Of a DNA stretch of 9,366 nucleotides, positions 1-6,179 are shown piece by piece. The first letter of the stretch is position 1, and every line of letters begins with the position of its first letter. Made by a program: the position numbers and the translations under genes. The stretch is taken from assembly GCA_003170115.1 (NCBI GenBank), contig PMZS01000210.1, positions 1 through 9,366 on the forward strand. Reading direction: 5' to 3'. This DNA comes from Spirochaetaceae bacterium (lineage in GTDB: Bacteria > Spirochaetota > Spirochaetia > SZUA-6 > Fen-1364). The notes below the pieces were generated by a model that saw nothing but the letters and a program-made list of their open reading frames with translations, was not told where the DNA came from and did no database searches.

Positions 1-600
1 CGGATGGAGGGCGAGCATGTGGGATGTCTCCCACCCCCCCGCGTGGTCCCCCGAATCAGGATGAGTGTCGCGCACCATCAGGTAGTCCACACAGGCCCAT
101 GCGAGCATGCCGTGGTACCTGCTGTATCGCCTCTTGTTGAAGAGAAGCACGGCGGACCGGGCATGATCGATGAGAGGGTAATGGCCGGCCACGAGCACAC
201 CGAGCCGGAATCCCAGCGTCTCGGCTTCCGCCAGGATGTGGAGGAGAAGCTTCTGGTAGTTGAGGACCTGCTCGGTCGGGCTGAAGGGCTGGCGCTCCGG
301 CTCGAAGTTGTCCGCCGGCAACCCCATGGCTTTCGCAATCTCATCCCGATCCTCGGCGTTCGCCTCCATGAGTGATTCGCTGCGGCTCTCACCGTAGTAC
401 AGAGGCGGGAACACGAGCCCCCCGCCCTTCTGCGCGCACAGAAGCGCGAGCCCCTCCGCCTGAAGGCTGTCCGCTCCCAGAGGGTTCTGCGGTCCATGCC
501 ATTCAATGGTCCCGATCGGGATGTAGGCCACGGGACAGTGCTCGCGCCGGACGCGGACCTGGTCGGGCCGGCACATGTGGTAGCGGACTTCCTCGCTCAT
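1..600 (-). CDS. Creatininase-family amidohydrolase (3' end beyond window)
   Basis: The minus strand reads 200 uninterrupted codons from ATG at 600 to the window edge, so the C-terminus is missing. The protein matches the creatininase (creatinine amidohydrolase) family, metal-dependent enzymes that cleave cyclic or linear amide bonds. Visible motifs are PIGTIEWHG (residues 28-36, ligands E33 and H35), a following D44 in LGAD, AGHYPLIDH (138-146) and DHAGGWETS (185-193). In Pseudomonas creatininase the third motif is GHYEN, whose Glu binds the second metal; here Pro142 occupies that place. The substrate therefore cannot be assumed to be creatinine. The start is uncertain: the frame stays open upstream, with ATG at 660 and GTG at 699, and none has a clear Shine-Dalgarno. 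I prefer 600 because MSEEVRYHM looks like the usual start of this subfamily. The gene is divergent from the thioesterase operon, about 100 bp away. Confidence 0.85.
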   Translation of the reverse strand, partial: MSEEVRYHMCRPDQVRVRREHCPVAYIPIGTIEWHGPQNPLGADSLQAEGLALLCAQKGGGLVFPPLYYGESRSESLMEANAEDRDEIAKAMGLPADNFEPERQPFSPTEQVLNYQKLLLHILAEAETLGFRLGVLVAGHYPLIDHARSAVLLFNKRRYSRYHGMLAWACVDYLMVRDTHPDSGDHAGGWETSHMLALHP

Positions 601-700
601 GGGTTCAATGCTGTCACGGAGAATGGCACGGCGTCCAGAGCCGGGAATGTGCCATACCATCGATTGACCGTGCGGCACGCCGCCAGTAGGATTGCTCACG
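601..700. promoter_or_regulatory. Divergent intergenic region with candidate promoter
   Basis: This is the only non-coding space between the creatininase gene and the thioesterase operon, so both promoters should lie in or near it. On the plus strand TTGACC (664-669) is followed after 17 nt by TAGGAT (687-692), a fair sigma-70-like pair. It would place the transcription start within a few bases of the ATG at 701, giving an almost leaderless message. Part of the region would be coding if the creatininase starts at 660 or 699. The promoter is inferred from consensus only. Confidence 0.25.
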
Positions 701-1126
701 ATGCGGCACGAGCACCGGCTGACCGTGCAGAGCTACGAATGCGATGCCAACGGCCACGTGAACAATGCGGTCTACCTCAACTACCTCGAGAGCGCTCGCG
801 TCGCGTTCCTCAGGGGGGCCGGGATTTCCTATCGTGAGCTGCGAGAGCGGGGATTCGGCCTGGTGGTCGTGCGGATCTGCATCGACTACAGGAGTGAGGC
901 CCGGATGGAAGACCCCCTCCTGGTGGTCACGGAGCCTTTGAAGAAACGCATCACGGGCGGCATTTTCAGCCAGAAAGTGTACCGGGAAGAGGCGACGGGC
1001 CCCCGCATGCTCGCCGATGCGGAGGTCACGTGGGTCTGCGTGAACGGCAGGGGAAAGCCGACGAGGATCCCCGCCGTGCTCGACCTGGCCTCACTCGATC
1101 CCGCCCTGCCGGAGGGGACCGCGTGA
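701..1126 (+). CDS. Acyl-CoA thioesterase, 4HBT/YbgC-FadM-like hotdog fold
   Basis: A 141-residue protein, the usual length for single-domain hotdog thioesterases. The N-terminus carries the 4HBT signature YECDANGHVNN (residues 12-22) followed by YLNYLESAR (25-33). D15 is the expected catalytic Asp, and H19, N21 and N22 are the conserved loop residues. Family members hydrolyse acyl-CoA thioesters in the cytoplasm; the acyl chain used here cannot be told. The start chosen is ATG at 701, preceded by AGTAGG at 685-690 (10 nt spacer, somewhat long). A TTG at 692 would add three residues and is less likely. The stop overlaps the next start (GTGA at 1123-1126), so this is the first gene of a three-gene coupled operon with the MBL hydrolase and the TIM-barrel protein. 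Confidence 0.9.
   Translation: MRHEHRLTVQSYECDANGHVNNAVYLNYLESARVAFLRGAGISYRELRERGFGLVVVRICIDYRSEARMEDPLLVVTEPLKKRITGGIFSQKVYREEATGPRMLADAEVTWVCVNGRGKPTRIPAVLDLASLDPALPEGTA
1111..1117 (+). promoter_or_regulatory. Ribosome binding site of the MBL gene
   Basis: GGAGGGG lies 5 nt before the GTG at 1123, inside the end of the thioesterase gene. It decides the start of the MBL gene, because the same frame is open further upstream (to 1030) without such a signal. Confidence 0.7.
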
Positions 1127-1878
1127 GACTGGGAGAGTGTGCGGAAGCCCTCGAGCTTACGATGAGCTTCATGGGCATGAAGAGCACGATCCACCCCGTC
1201 GTCCTCTGGGAGGGACGCGAAGGGGTCACGCTCATCGACGCCGGCTTTCCGGGGCAGCTGCCGGTGATTGAAAGCGGTCTGACGGCCCTCGGACTGAAGT
1301 TGATGGACGTGCGCCGGATCTTCCTTACGCACCAGGACCTCGATCACATTGGCTCGGCGGAAGCGCTCCAGGCTGCCACGGGCGCGGAGGTTTCCGCGCA
1401 TGCGGCGGACAAGCCGTACATAGAGGGCGAGAAACGCCTCGTAAAGATGGACCCCGGACGGTGGGAAGACCGGCTGAAGGCGATGCCGGAGAAGCTGCGC
1501 CACCAAGCACGCCTCATGATGTCCTCCCCGCCCACGGTGAAAGTGAAGCGGGTTCTGCACGGCGGGGAGCTTCTTCCCTTTCACGGCGGCATCGATGTGA
1601 TCGCCACCCCGGGGCATACCCCCGGGCACGTCTGTTACTTCGTGAAATCGCAGGGCCTTCTCGTCGCGGGGGATGCCCTCCGGGTCGAGAAGGGAGAGCT
1701 GGCCGGCCCCAGCCTCAATGCGACGTCCGACATGCCGGCGGCCATCGCCTCCCTGAAAAACCTCCTCGCCTGCCCCATTACGGCGGTGCTGTGCTACCAT
1801 GGGGGGTATTTCGACCGGGACCCTGTCGCCCGGATCCGAGAGCTCGCTGACCCAACCGTCCCGAGGGGTTCAAAATGA
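1123..1878 (+). CDS. MBL-fold metallo-hydrolase
   Basis: A 251-residue metallo-beta-lactamase-fold hydrolase starting at GTG 1123. Family motifs appear in order: LIDAGFPG (37-44), the zinc motif THQDLDHIGS (69-78; H70, D72, D74, H75), PGHTPGH (163-169; H165), GDAL (183-186; D184 bridging ligand) and CYHGG (224-228; H226). The second His of the classical HxHxDH motif is Asp (HxDxDH), a variant I know from other MBL proteins of this length, so it is not evidence of inactivity. Family members hydrolyse thioesters, lactones, phosphoesters or other esters; sequence alone does not choose. The start overlaps the thioesterase stop by 4 nt, and its own stop overlaps the next ATG by 4 nt, implying coupled translation. 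A later start at the Met of MSFMGMK is possible, but the strong ribosome site supports GTG. Confidence 0.88.
   Translation: MRLGECAEALELTMSFMGMKSTIHPVVLWEGREGVTLIDAGFPGQLPVIESGLTALGLKLMDVRRIFLTHQDLDHIGSAEALQAATGAEVSAHAADKPYIEGEKRLVKMDPGRWEDRLKAMPEKLRHQARLMMSSPPTVKVKRVLHGGELLPFHGGIDVIATPGHTPGHVCYFVKSQGLLVAGDALRVEKGELAGPSLNATSDMPAAIASLKNLLACPITAVLCYHGGYFDRDPVARIRELADPTVPRGSK
1863..1868 (+). promoter_or_regulatory. Ribosome binding site of the TIM-barrel gene
   Basis: GAGGGG is spaced 6 nt from the ATG at 1875. It lies within the last codons of the MBL gene, whose TGA overlaps that ATG. Confidence 0.65.
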
Positions 1879-2840
1879 AGATTGGAATATTCACGACACT
1901 GTTCGGCGACTGGCCGCTGGAAAAAGTCGCACAATACGTCGCCGGGCTCGGGTATGAGGCCGTTGAGCTACCCCTCTGGGAAGGCAACCGGCACGTGTCC
2001 CTGCAGGACCTCCTGAAGGGCGGAGGGAAGGCGCTGAAGACGATGCTCGCGGACAACGGCCTCGTCATTTCCGGTTTGAACCACGGCGTGGCGGGCCAGC
2101 TCTCAATGGGCCCCCATGATTCGAGCACGGACATCTGGGCACCAGGCATGAGCCCGGAACAGAAGATTGCCTATGGCGTCGAGCAGCTGAAAATGGCCGC
2201 CCGGGCCGCCGGGGAGCTCGGGGTGCCCGTGGTGAACGGGCTCATCGGTTCCCACGTCTGGGACAAGTGGTACATCTTCCCGCCGGCGAACGAGAAGCTC
2301 TACGAGCAGGGCTTCGCGCTCTTCGCGGAGCGCTGGAACCCCATCCTTGACGAGTACAGGAAATGCGGCGTGAAGTGGGGCCTGGAAGTGCATCCCACGG
2401 GAATAGCCTACAACATCGAGACGGCGCAGAGCGCCCTGGCAGCCCTGGACGACAGGCCCGAGTTTGGCTTCAACTTCGATCCCTCGCATCTGGTGTGGCA
2501 GCTGATCGACCCGGTGATCTTCATCAAGAGCTTCGCCGGTCGCATCTTTCACGCCCACGCAAAGGATGCCGAGCTGCAGGAGGACGAGGTCCACCGCTCG
2601 GGGGTCATCCCGACGGGAAGCTGGACCCGGCGCGACCGCGGTTTCCGATTCCGCGTGCCGGGTTGGGGCCAGGTGAACTGGAGACGGGTGATGACCGCGC
2701 TCGTCTCAACCGGATACGACTACATTCTCTCCTTCGAGCACGAGGACCCTGTGATGTCGCCCGAGGACGGAGCCGAGAAGGCAATTGAATACCTGAAGCC
2801 CCTCATCATCAGGAAACCGCTTACGAAGGTCTGGTGGTAG
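1875..2840 (+). CDS. Sugar phosphate isomerase/epimerase-like TIM-barrel protein
   Basis: A 321-residue protein of the AP-endonuclease-2/xylose isomerase-like superfamily (PF01261-type TIM barrel). The start MKIGIFTTLFGDWPLEKV is typical of a first beta strand and helix. The expected divalent-metal ligands are visible on successive strands: E171 in LEVHP, D202 and H205 in FDPSHL, H226/H228 in FHAHAKD and E288 in FEHED. Relatives interconvert keto sugars or their derivatives, or act on inositol-type substrates; no specific reaction can be assigned. The segment around residues 235-265 (rich in Arg, containing TGSWTRRDRG and VPGWG) resembles the loop that shapes the active site in this group. 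It is the last gene of the thioesterase-MBL-isomerase operon, with a 4-nt ATGA overlap. The protein is full length and its stop TAG borders the AT-rich island. Confidence 0.88.
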   Translation: MKIGIFTTLFGDWPLEKVAQYVAGLGYEAVELPLWEGNRHVSLQDLLKGGGKALKTMLADNGLVISGLNHGVAGQLSMGPHDSSTDIWAPGMSPEQKIAYGVEQLKMAARAAGELGVPVVNGLIGSHVWDKWYIFPPANEKLYEQGFALFAERWNPILDEYRKCGVKWGLEVHPTGIAYNIETAQSALAALDDRPEFGFNFDPSHLVWQLIDPVIFIKSFAGRIFHAHAKDAELQEDEVHRSGVIPTGSWTRRDRGFRFRVPGWGQVNWRRVMTALVSTGYDYILSFEHEDPVMSPEDGAEKAIEYLKPLIIRKPLTKVWW

Positions 2841-2860
2841 GGGATGATTTTTTAAATATT

Positions 2861-2951
2861 GCCAGCAGGAAGATACCCGGCATTTTCATAGTAACAACTT
2901 TTTTGATGGACATCACTTTTTATAATACTTTTTGCTTACCTTCCTGCTGGC
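2861..2951. repeat. Perfect 12-bp inverted repeat with AT-rich 67-nt spacer
   Basis: GCCAGCAGGAAG at 2861-2872 is exactly reverse-complementary to CTTCCTGCTGGC at 2940-2951. The arms are GC-rich while the 67-nt spacer is AT-rich. On the plus strand the right arm is followed after 8 nt by TTTTT (2960-2964), so a long-range stem could act as an unusual terminator. The terminal-inverted-repeat layout would also fit a miniature element, but I see no target-site duplication. Confidence 0.7.
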
Positions 2952-2967
2952 GCAACAACTTTTTGAT
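2893..2967. repeat. Direct repeats AACAACTTTTT(T)GAT and four ACTTTTT copies
   Basis: AACAACTTTTTTGAT at 2893-2907 recurs as AACAACTTTTTGAT at 2954-2967, 61 bp downstream and differing by one T. The core ACTTTTT also occurs at 2915-2921 and 2927-2933, so four copies begin at 2897, 2915, 2927 and 2958, all on the plus strand. Three lie inside the inverted-repeat spacer and one just outside. They may be binding sites or simply reflect low complexity. Confidence 0.55.
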
Positions 2968-3015
2968 TGATTAAATCCTAACGTAAACACACCCGAGCGC
3001 AATAGTCCAAAAGGC

Positions 3016-3942
3016 TCATTTTAAAGAGTTTATCATATTGAGGAGCTGGACTTTGTTTCCAGCCCCAGTCTTCTGATAGATGTGATAAACGTGGTTCTTC
3101 ACCGTGAGCGTTGAGATATAGAGCTTTTCCGCAATTGCGCTGTTGCTGAATCCCCTTGCCATCATCTCGATGATATCGCTCTCCCGGTGGGATATTCCGA
3201 ACCTTCTGACGAACCCCTCCGGAAGATCGAACGTTGTGCTGCGGGAAGGCAGCATGAAGTACCGTGCAAGGTAGAAGAGCGCCATGATTACGAATCCCAG
3301 GTAGTAGGAGAGCTGCTCGAGGGGAAATTCCCGCAGGAAGCTCGGGGATGTCGGGATGTCCTGTACCACAAGCTGGGCCGCGGCGAGCGGCGCGAACACG
3401 CCGAGGAAAATGAGAAAGCTGCGGATGGGAGGACGCAGCCACTGGTTTTCGATTCTCTTGAACCCGGAGAGGAGGATCGCCGCCGCGGGAACGTGCACCC
3501 CCAGGAGCGCGAGGTAGTCCACGTTCCACAGAACCGCGGCAGGCCCGGTGGTGGACCAGAGAAGAGGTGCCGCCTCCCTCAGCCCGCCCAGGAGTCCCAC
3601 GGCAAGGGCCAGGAGCCCCACGAGGATCCGCACGCGGGAAGAAGACGGGATGCGCACCACCTGCAGCGCAAGAGAGAGCAGGTACCAGGTCATGCCGGCA
3701 TTGCCGAAGAGGGCGAGCACGATGCCGCTCACCGTCAGCCCGGACCCGAAATCCGCGGCCACGGCTTGTTCGTATGTCTTCAAGGCCTCGGCGACCAGGA
3801 TCAGCGTCGAGGCGGAGAAGAGCAGGGCGAAGTCGCGGATACCCGGCAGGGAAAGACGCCGTGAGGCAAAGAATGAGACGACGATGAGGGTGACTCCGCC
3901 GGCGAAACAGAGGATGTAAGCCGCCAGAACCGCGTGAAGCAC
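3016..3942 (-). CDS. Membrane-anchored LuxR-type transcriptional regulator (7 TM + HTH)
   Basis: A 308-residue protein with about seven hydrophobic segments (roughly residues 4-26, 36-53, 68-94, 104-120, 135-160, 174-193 and 208-230) followed by a cytoplasmic LuxR/GerE helix-turn-helix (about 246-306). The HTH reads SHRESDIIEMMARGFSNSAI then AEKLYISTLTVKNHVYHIYQ, matching the family consensus closely. It should bind DNA from the membrane; the membrane part is the probable sensor but its signal is unknown. There is no receiver domain or His kinase partner nearby. The start is GTG at 3942, supported by AAGGGAG at 3949-3955. It begins 17 nt after the nifU stop on the same strand, so it is likely the last gene of the fapA-lgt-nifS-nifU cluster and could regulate it or the convergent isomerase operon. 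Internal ATGs would cut the first helices and are unlikely. Confidence 0.88.
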   Translation of the reverse strand: MLHAVLAAYILCFAGGVTLIVVSFFASRRLSLPGIRDFALLFSASTLILVAEALKTYEQAVAADFGSGLTVSGIVLALFGNAGMTWYLLSLALQVVRIPSSSRVRILVGLLALAVGLLGGLREAAPLLWSTTGPAAVLWNVDYLALLGVHVPAAAILLSGFKRIENQWLRPPIRSFLIFLGVFAPLAAAQLVVQDIPTSPSFLREFPLEQLSYYLGFVIMALFYLARYFMLPSRSTTFDLPEGFVRRFGISHRESDIIEMMARGFSNSAIAEKLYISTLTVKNHVYHIYQKTGAGNKVQLLNMINSLK

Positions 3943-3948
3943 CCCTGT

Positions 3949-3955
3949 CTCCCTT
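3949..3955 (-). promoter_or_regulatory. Ribosome binding site deciding the GTG start of the LuxR-type regulator
   Basis: On the minus strand AAGGGAG is spaced 6 nt from the GTG at 3942. It fits within the 17 nt between the nifU stop and this start, which implies a shared transcript. Confidence 0.7.
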
Positions 3956-3959
3956 CGGT

Positions 3960-4919
3960 CTAGACGGGGAGGACCCGGATGGCCGGATCCAGCTCCGCTT
4001 TCAGGAAATCCTCGATATAGCTCAGAGTCCCCACTGTCGCGCTCGGGCAGCCTTTGCAGGCACCGAGGTACTTTATGTAGACCTCCGTGACCCCGTCCGC
4101 CGACTTCATGTCCACCACCTCGAGGTTCCCGCCGTCCCGAAGGAGGTTGGGCCGGACCTTTCCATCAAGCACCTCCTCGACAGCCCGGTGTTTCTGGATG
4201 AGTCCCAGCTCGCCGAAGGGCTTCGGGCCTGTTGTGGACGCCTCCCTCTCCATCTCGGAGCGGACGTCCTTGAGGATGTCGACCAAGTAGTGCGCGCGCG
4301 ACTCGTGCCCGCCGGGCCGGATGCACGACTTGCAGAAAGCCCCGGCTTTCGTGTAATGCGTGATCTCCTCCACGGTCTTCAGGTCGTTGATCCGGATCAC
4401 GTCCCTGATGGTGCGCAGGCTCACCCGCGCGCACTGGCAGACAATTCCCTCTTCTTCCAGGGAATCCATGTCGACACCCTTGTATTCCGAGGCGGCCTTG
4501 CGGATGACGTCATATGCCATGACGCTGCAATGCATCTTCTGAGGCGGAATGGCCGATGTCGCATCATCGTCGCGCAGGGCGTGTTCGACGTCGATGTTCG
4601 TGATCTTCATGGCCTCGTCCACCGTTTTCCCGATGATCATTTCGCACATCATGTCGCTGGAAGCGATCGCCGTGCCGCACCCGAAGGTCTTGAACTTTGC
4701 GTCCCGGATGCGGTTCGTCTTCGGATCCACCGCCCAGAACGCGCGGATGGCATCGCCGCAGACCTCGGCCCCCCAATCGGCCACCACCAGCCGGGCTCCC
4801 AGCGCCTCTGCCTGTTCCCCTGTGATCTCCCCGAGATGCCGGGGATTGAGCATGCGGTCGTTCACCTTCCGGGAATAGCTCTCCCAGAGAGTTCCGCCGA
4901 TCAGGTCCGACTTGGCCAT
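3960..4919 (-). CDS. nifU: NifU, three-domain Fe-S cluster scaffold
   Basis: A 319-residue full-length NifU, close to the roughly 312 residues of Azotobacter NifU. It has three modules. The IscU-like scaffold (about 1-145) has C54 in CGD, C81 in FGCGTAIASSD and C131 in KMHCSVMA. The permanent [2Fe-2S] BFD-type domain (about 158-215) has C161 and C163 (CQC) plus C196 and C199 (CKSC), with the 35-residue spacing of Azotobacter NifU. The NifU C-terminal domain (about 245-310) has CKGC (C288, C291). All nine expected Cys are present, so it should assemble and transfer clusters using sulfur from NifS. The start is ATG 4919, preceded by AAGGAG; upstream in-frame codons to 5135 overlap nifS and are not used. 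It begins 26 nt after the nifS stop. There is a roughly six-residue insertion between C81 and C131. No nitrogenase genes are in view, so the role is probably general Fe-S biogenesis. Confidence 0.95.
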   Translation of the reverse strand: MAKSDLIGGTLWESYSRKVNDRMLNPRHLGEITGEQAEALGARLVVADWGAEVCGDAIRAFWAVDPKTNRIRDAKFKTFGCGTAIASSDMMCEMIIGKTVDEAMKITNIDVEHALRDDDATSAIPPQKMHCSVMAYDVIRKAASEYKGVDMDSLEEEGIVCQCARVSLRTIRDVIRINDLKTVEEITHYTKAGAFCKSCIRPGGHESRAHYLVDILKDVRSEMEREASTTGPKPFGELGLIQKHRAVEEVLDGKVRPNLLRDGGNLEVVDMKSADGVTEVYIKYLGACKGCPSATVGTLSYIEDFLKAELDPAIRVLPV

Positions 4920-4926
4920 GAGAGTA

Positions 4927-4932
4927 CTCCTT
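4927..4932 (-). promoter_or_regulatory. Ribosome binding site of nifU
   Basis: AAGGAG on the minus strand lies 7 nt before the ATG at 4919. It fixes the nifU start well inside the longer open frame, which extends to 5135 across the end of nifS. Confidence 0.8.
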
Positions 4933-4945
4933 GAGGTCGCATGTT

Positions 4946-6115
4946 TCAGCGCACGGCGCTGGGCGAGATGGTCCGCAACCGCGCAATCCCCGCGCGCAGG
5001 GCGGCAATCGCGGCGTCTATCTCCCCGTCCGTCGTGAACCGGGACAGCGAGAGGCGCACGCCCGTGTGCGCCAGCTCCGTATCGATGCACATTGCGACAA
5101 AGGTCGGGTTCGGTTCCAGTGACTCCGAGGCGCACGCGCTGCCGGTGGATGCGGCGACGCCCTGACGATTGAGCTCCCAGATCATCGCCTCGCCTTCCAC
5201 CCCCTTCACGCTCATCAGGATGGTGTTCGGCACGCGCAGCTCGCGTCTGCCGATGATGGTGATTCCCTCTATTGACGAAAGGGCGTCCTCCAGCCTGTCG
5301 CGCAGGCGGCGCACTTCGGTGCTTTCGTGGGAGAGACCATCCACGGCGAGCTGCATGGCAAGTCCCATGGCGATGAGGAAAGCCACGTTCACCGTGCCGC
5401 CGCGGCGCCCGCCCATCTGCTCCCCGCCGTGCAGGAGAGGGGAAAGCGTGACCCCGTGGCGCACGTACAGGCCCCCGACGCCCTTTGGCCCGTGGAATTT
5501 GTGCGCGCTGAAACTGAGGAAGTCCACCGGCACGTCCTGCACGTCGACGGGAAGTTTGCCGATTGCCTGGACGGCGTCCGTATGGAAGAGAATCCCCTTC
5601 TCGCGGCAGAGGGCCGCAAGTTCCCTGACTGGGAAGATCAGGCCCGTCTCATTGTTTGCCCACATGATGGAGACCAGCGCCGTCCGGTCGGGGTGAATGT
5701 GCTCCCGCAGAATGTCGGCATCGACAATTCCCTCCGCGTTCACGGGGAGGAACGTGATTTTCGCGCCAAGGCCCTGGAGAAATCTGCAGGTATTGCTCAC
5801 CGCGGGGTGCTCCACCTGGGTGGTGACGATCTCCGTTTTCCGCCCCGTGCGGATCAGCTCGTACCAGATGGATTGAAGGACCGTGTTGTTCGATTCTGTC
5901 GCGCAGCTTGTCACAAGGATGTCGTCGGTGTCCCGGGCATGGATTCCCGCATACAGCCTGTCGAAGGCGAGACGCATGTAGGGATGCACTTCCGTGCCGA
6001 AGGTGTGCAGCGAGTTCGGGTTGCCGTAGAGCTGGCACCAGAACGGCTCCATCGCCTCCTTCACGCGTGGATCGAGAATAGTCGTGGCATTGTTGTCGAG
6101 GTAGATGCGCTCCAT
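4946..6115 (-). CDS. nifS: Cysteine desulfurase NifS
   Basis: A 389-residue PLP-dependent class V aminotransferase-fold enzyme that converts cysteine to alanine and passes a persulfide to the NifU scaffold. The start MERIYLDNNATT is the classical NifS/IscS opening. Key residues are H103 in VEHPAV (stacks on PLP), N154-E156 in WANNETG, D180 in HTDAVQ, the PLP lysine K206 in SFSAHKFHGPKG and the persulfide-forming C328 in STGSACAS. The usual RxGT motif near the phosphate site is RGGT (238-241). Length and motif order are normal for a group I (NifS/IscS) desulfurase. The ribosome site GAGG (6118-6121) is only 2 nt from the ATG, tighter than ideal, so initiation may be weak. The gene lies between lgt, 64 nt upstream, and nifU, 26 nt downstream. 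IscS is the alternative name, but pairing with three-domain NifU favours nifS. Confidence 0.95.
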   Translation of the reverse strand: MERIYLDNNATTILDPRVKEAMEPFWCQLYGNPNSLHTFGTEVHPYMRLAFDRLYAGIHARDTDDILVTSCATESNNTVLQSIWYELIRTGRKTEIVTTQVEHPAVSNTCRFLQGLGAKITFLPVNAEGIVDADILREHIHPDRTALVSIMWANNETGLIFPVRELAALCREKGILFHTDAVQAIGKLPVDVQDVPVDFLSFSAHKFHGPKGVGGLYVRHGVTLSPLLHGGEQMGGRRGGTVNVAFLIAMGLAMQLAVDGLSHESTEVRRLRDRLEDALSSIEGITIIGRRELRVPNTILMSVKGVEGEAMIWELNRQGVAASTGSACASESLEPNPTFVAMCIDTELAHTGVRLSLSRFTTDGEIDAAIAALRAGIARLRTISPSAVR

Positions 6116-6179
6116 TTCCTCAATAATATCAAAAAAGCCTGCGGAGGCACAACGCCCGGTATGACGGAACCGAGCGTGC

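Larger units (their letters stand above)
2841..3015. other. AT-rich non-coding island between convergent genes
   Basis: No coding sequence is apparent. Bases 2841-3000 hold 60 G or C out of 160 by hand count (about 38%), far below the GC-rich genes on both sides. The region must contain the 3' ends of both the rightward isomerase operon and the leftward fapA-to-regulator cluster, yet no canonical GC hairpin followed directly by a T-run is visible for either. It contains a 12-bp inverted repeat (2861-2951), four ACTTTTT elements, and a perfect TATAAT at 2921-2926 with no good -35 partner. It could be a bidirectional termination zone, a small-RNA locus, a regulator binding region or a relic of an inserted element. 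Confidence 0.75.

Noticed and set aside
78..506. A 142-codon minus-strand open frame within the creatininase gene
   Set aside because: It is a frame-shifted shadow, Arg/Ser-rich; the neighbouring frame gives the motif-bearing creatininase protein.
625..710. Three GGCACG repeats in and beside the divergent region (625, 674, 705), two within TGCGGCACG 31 bp apart
   Set aside because: Short GC-rich words recur by chance in this composition, and one copy lies in the thioesterase coding sequence.
886..1800. A 304-codon minus-strand open frame opposite the thioesterase and MBL genes
   Set aside because: Both plus-strand genes carry clear catalytic motifs; this frame has no family features and low-complexity composition.
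2921..2926. TATAAT as the -10 of a rightward small-RNA promoter
   Set aside because: No acceptable -35 hexamer lies 16-18 nt upstream, and the only downstream sequence is the antisense of the regulator gene, so it is kept only as a remark on the AT-rich island.
2893..2967. Resemblance of the AACAAC-containing repeats to integron attC sites
   Set aside because: No matching GTTRRRY core site is present on the same strand, and no integrase or cassette genes are seen.
6131..6148. Hairpin GCCT-CCGC-AGGC followed by T6 on the minus strand, just before nifS
   Set aside because: The stem is only 4 bp and the rest of the layout argues for continued transcription into nifS, so I do not call a terminator. 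At most it is an attenuation point to test by RNA-seq.
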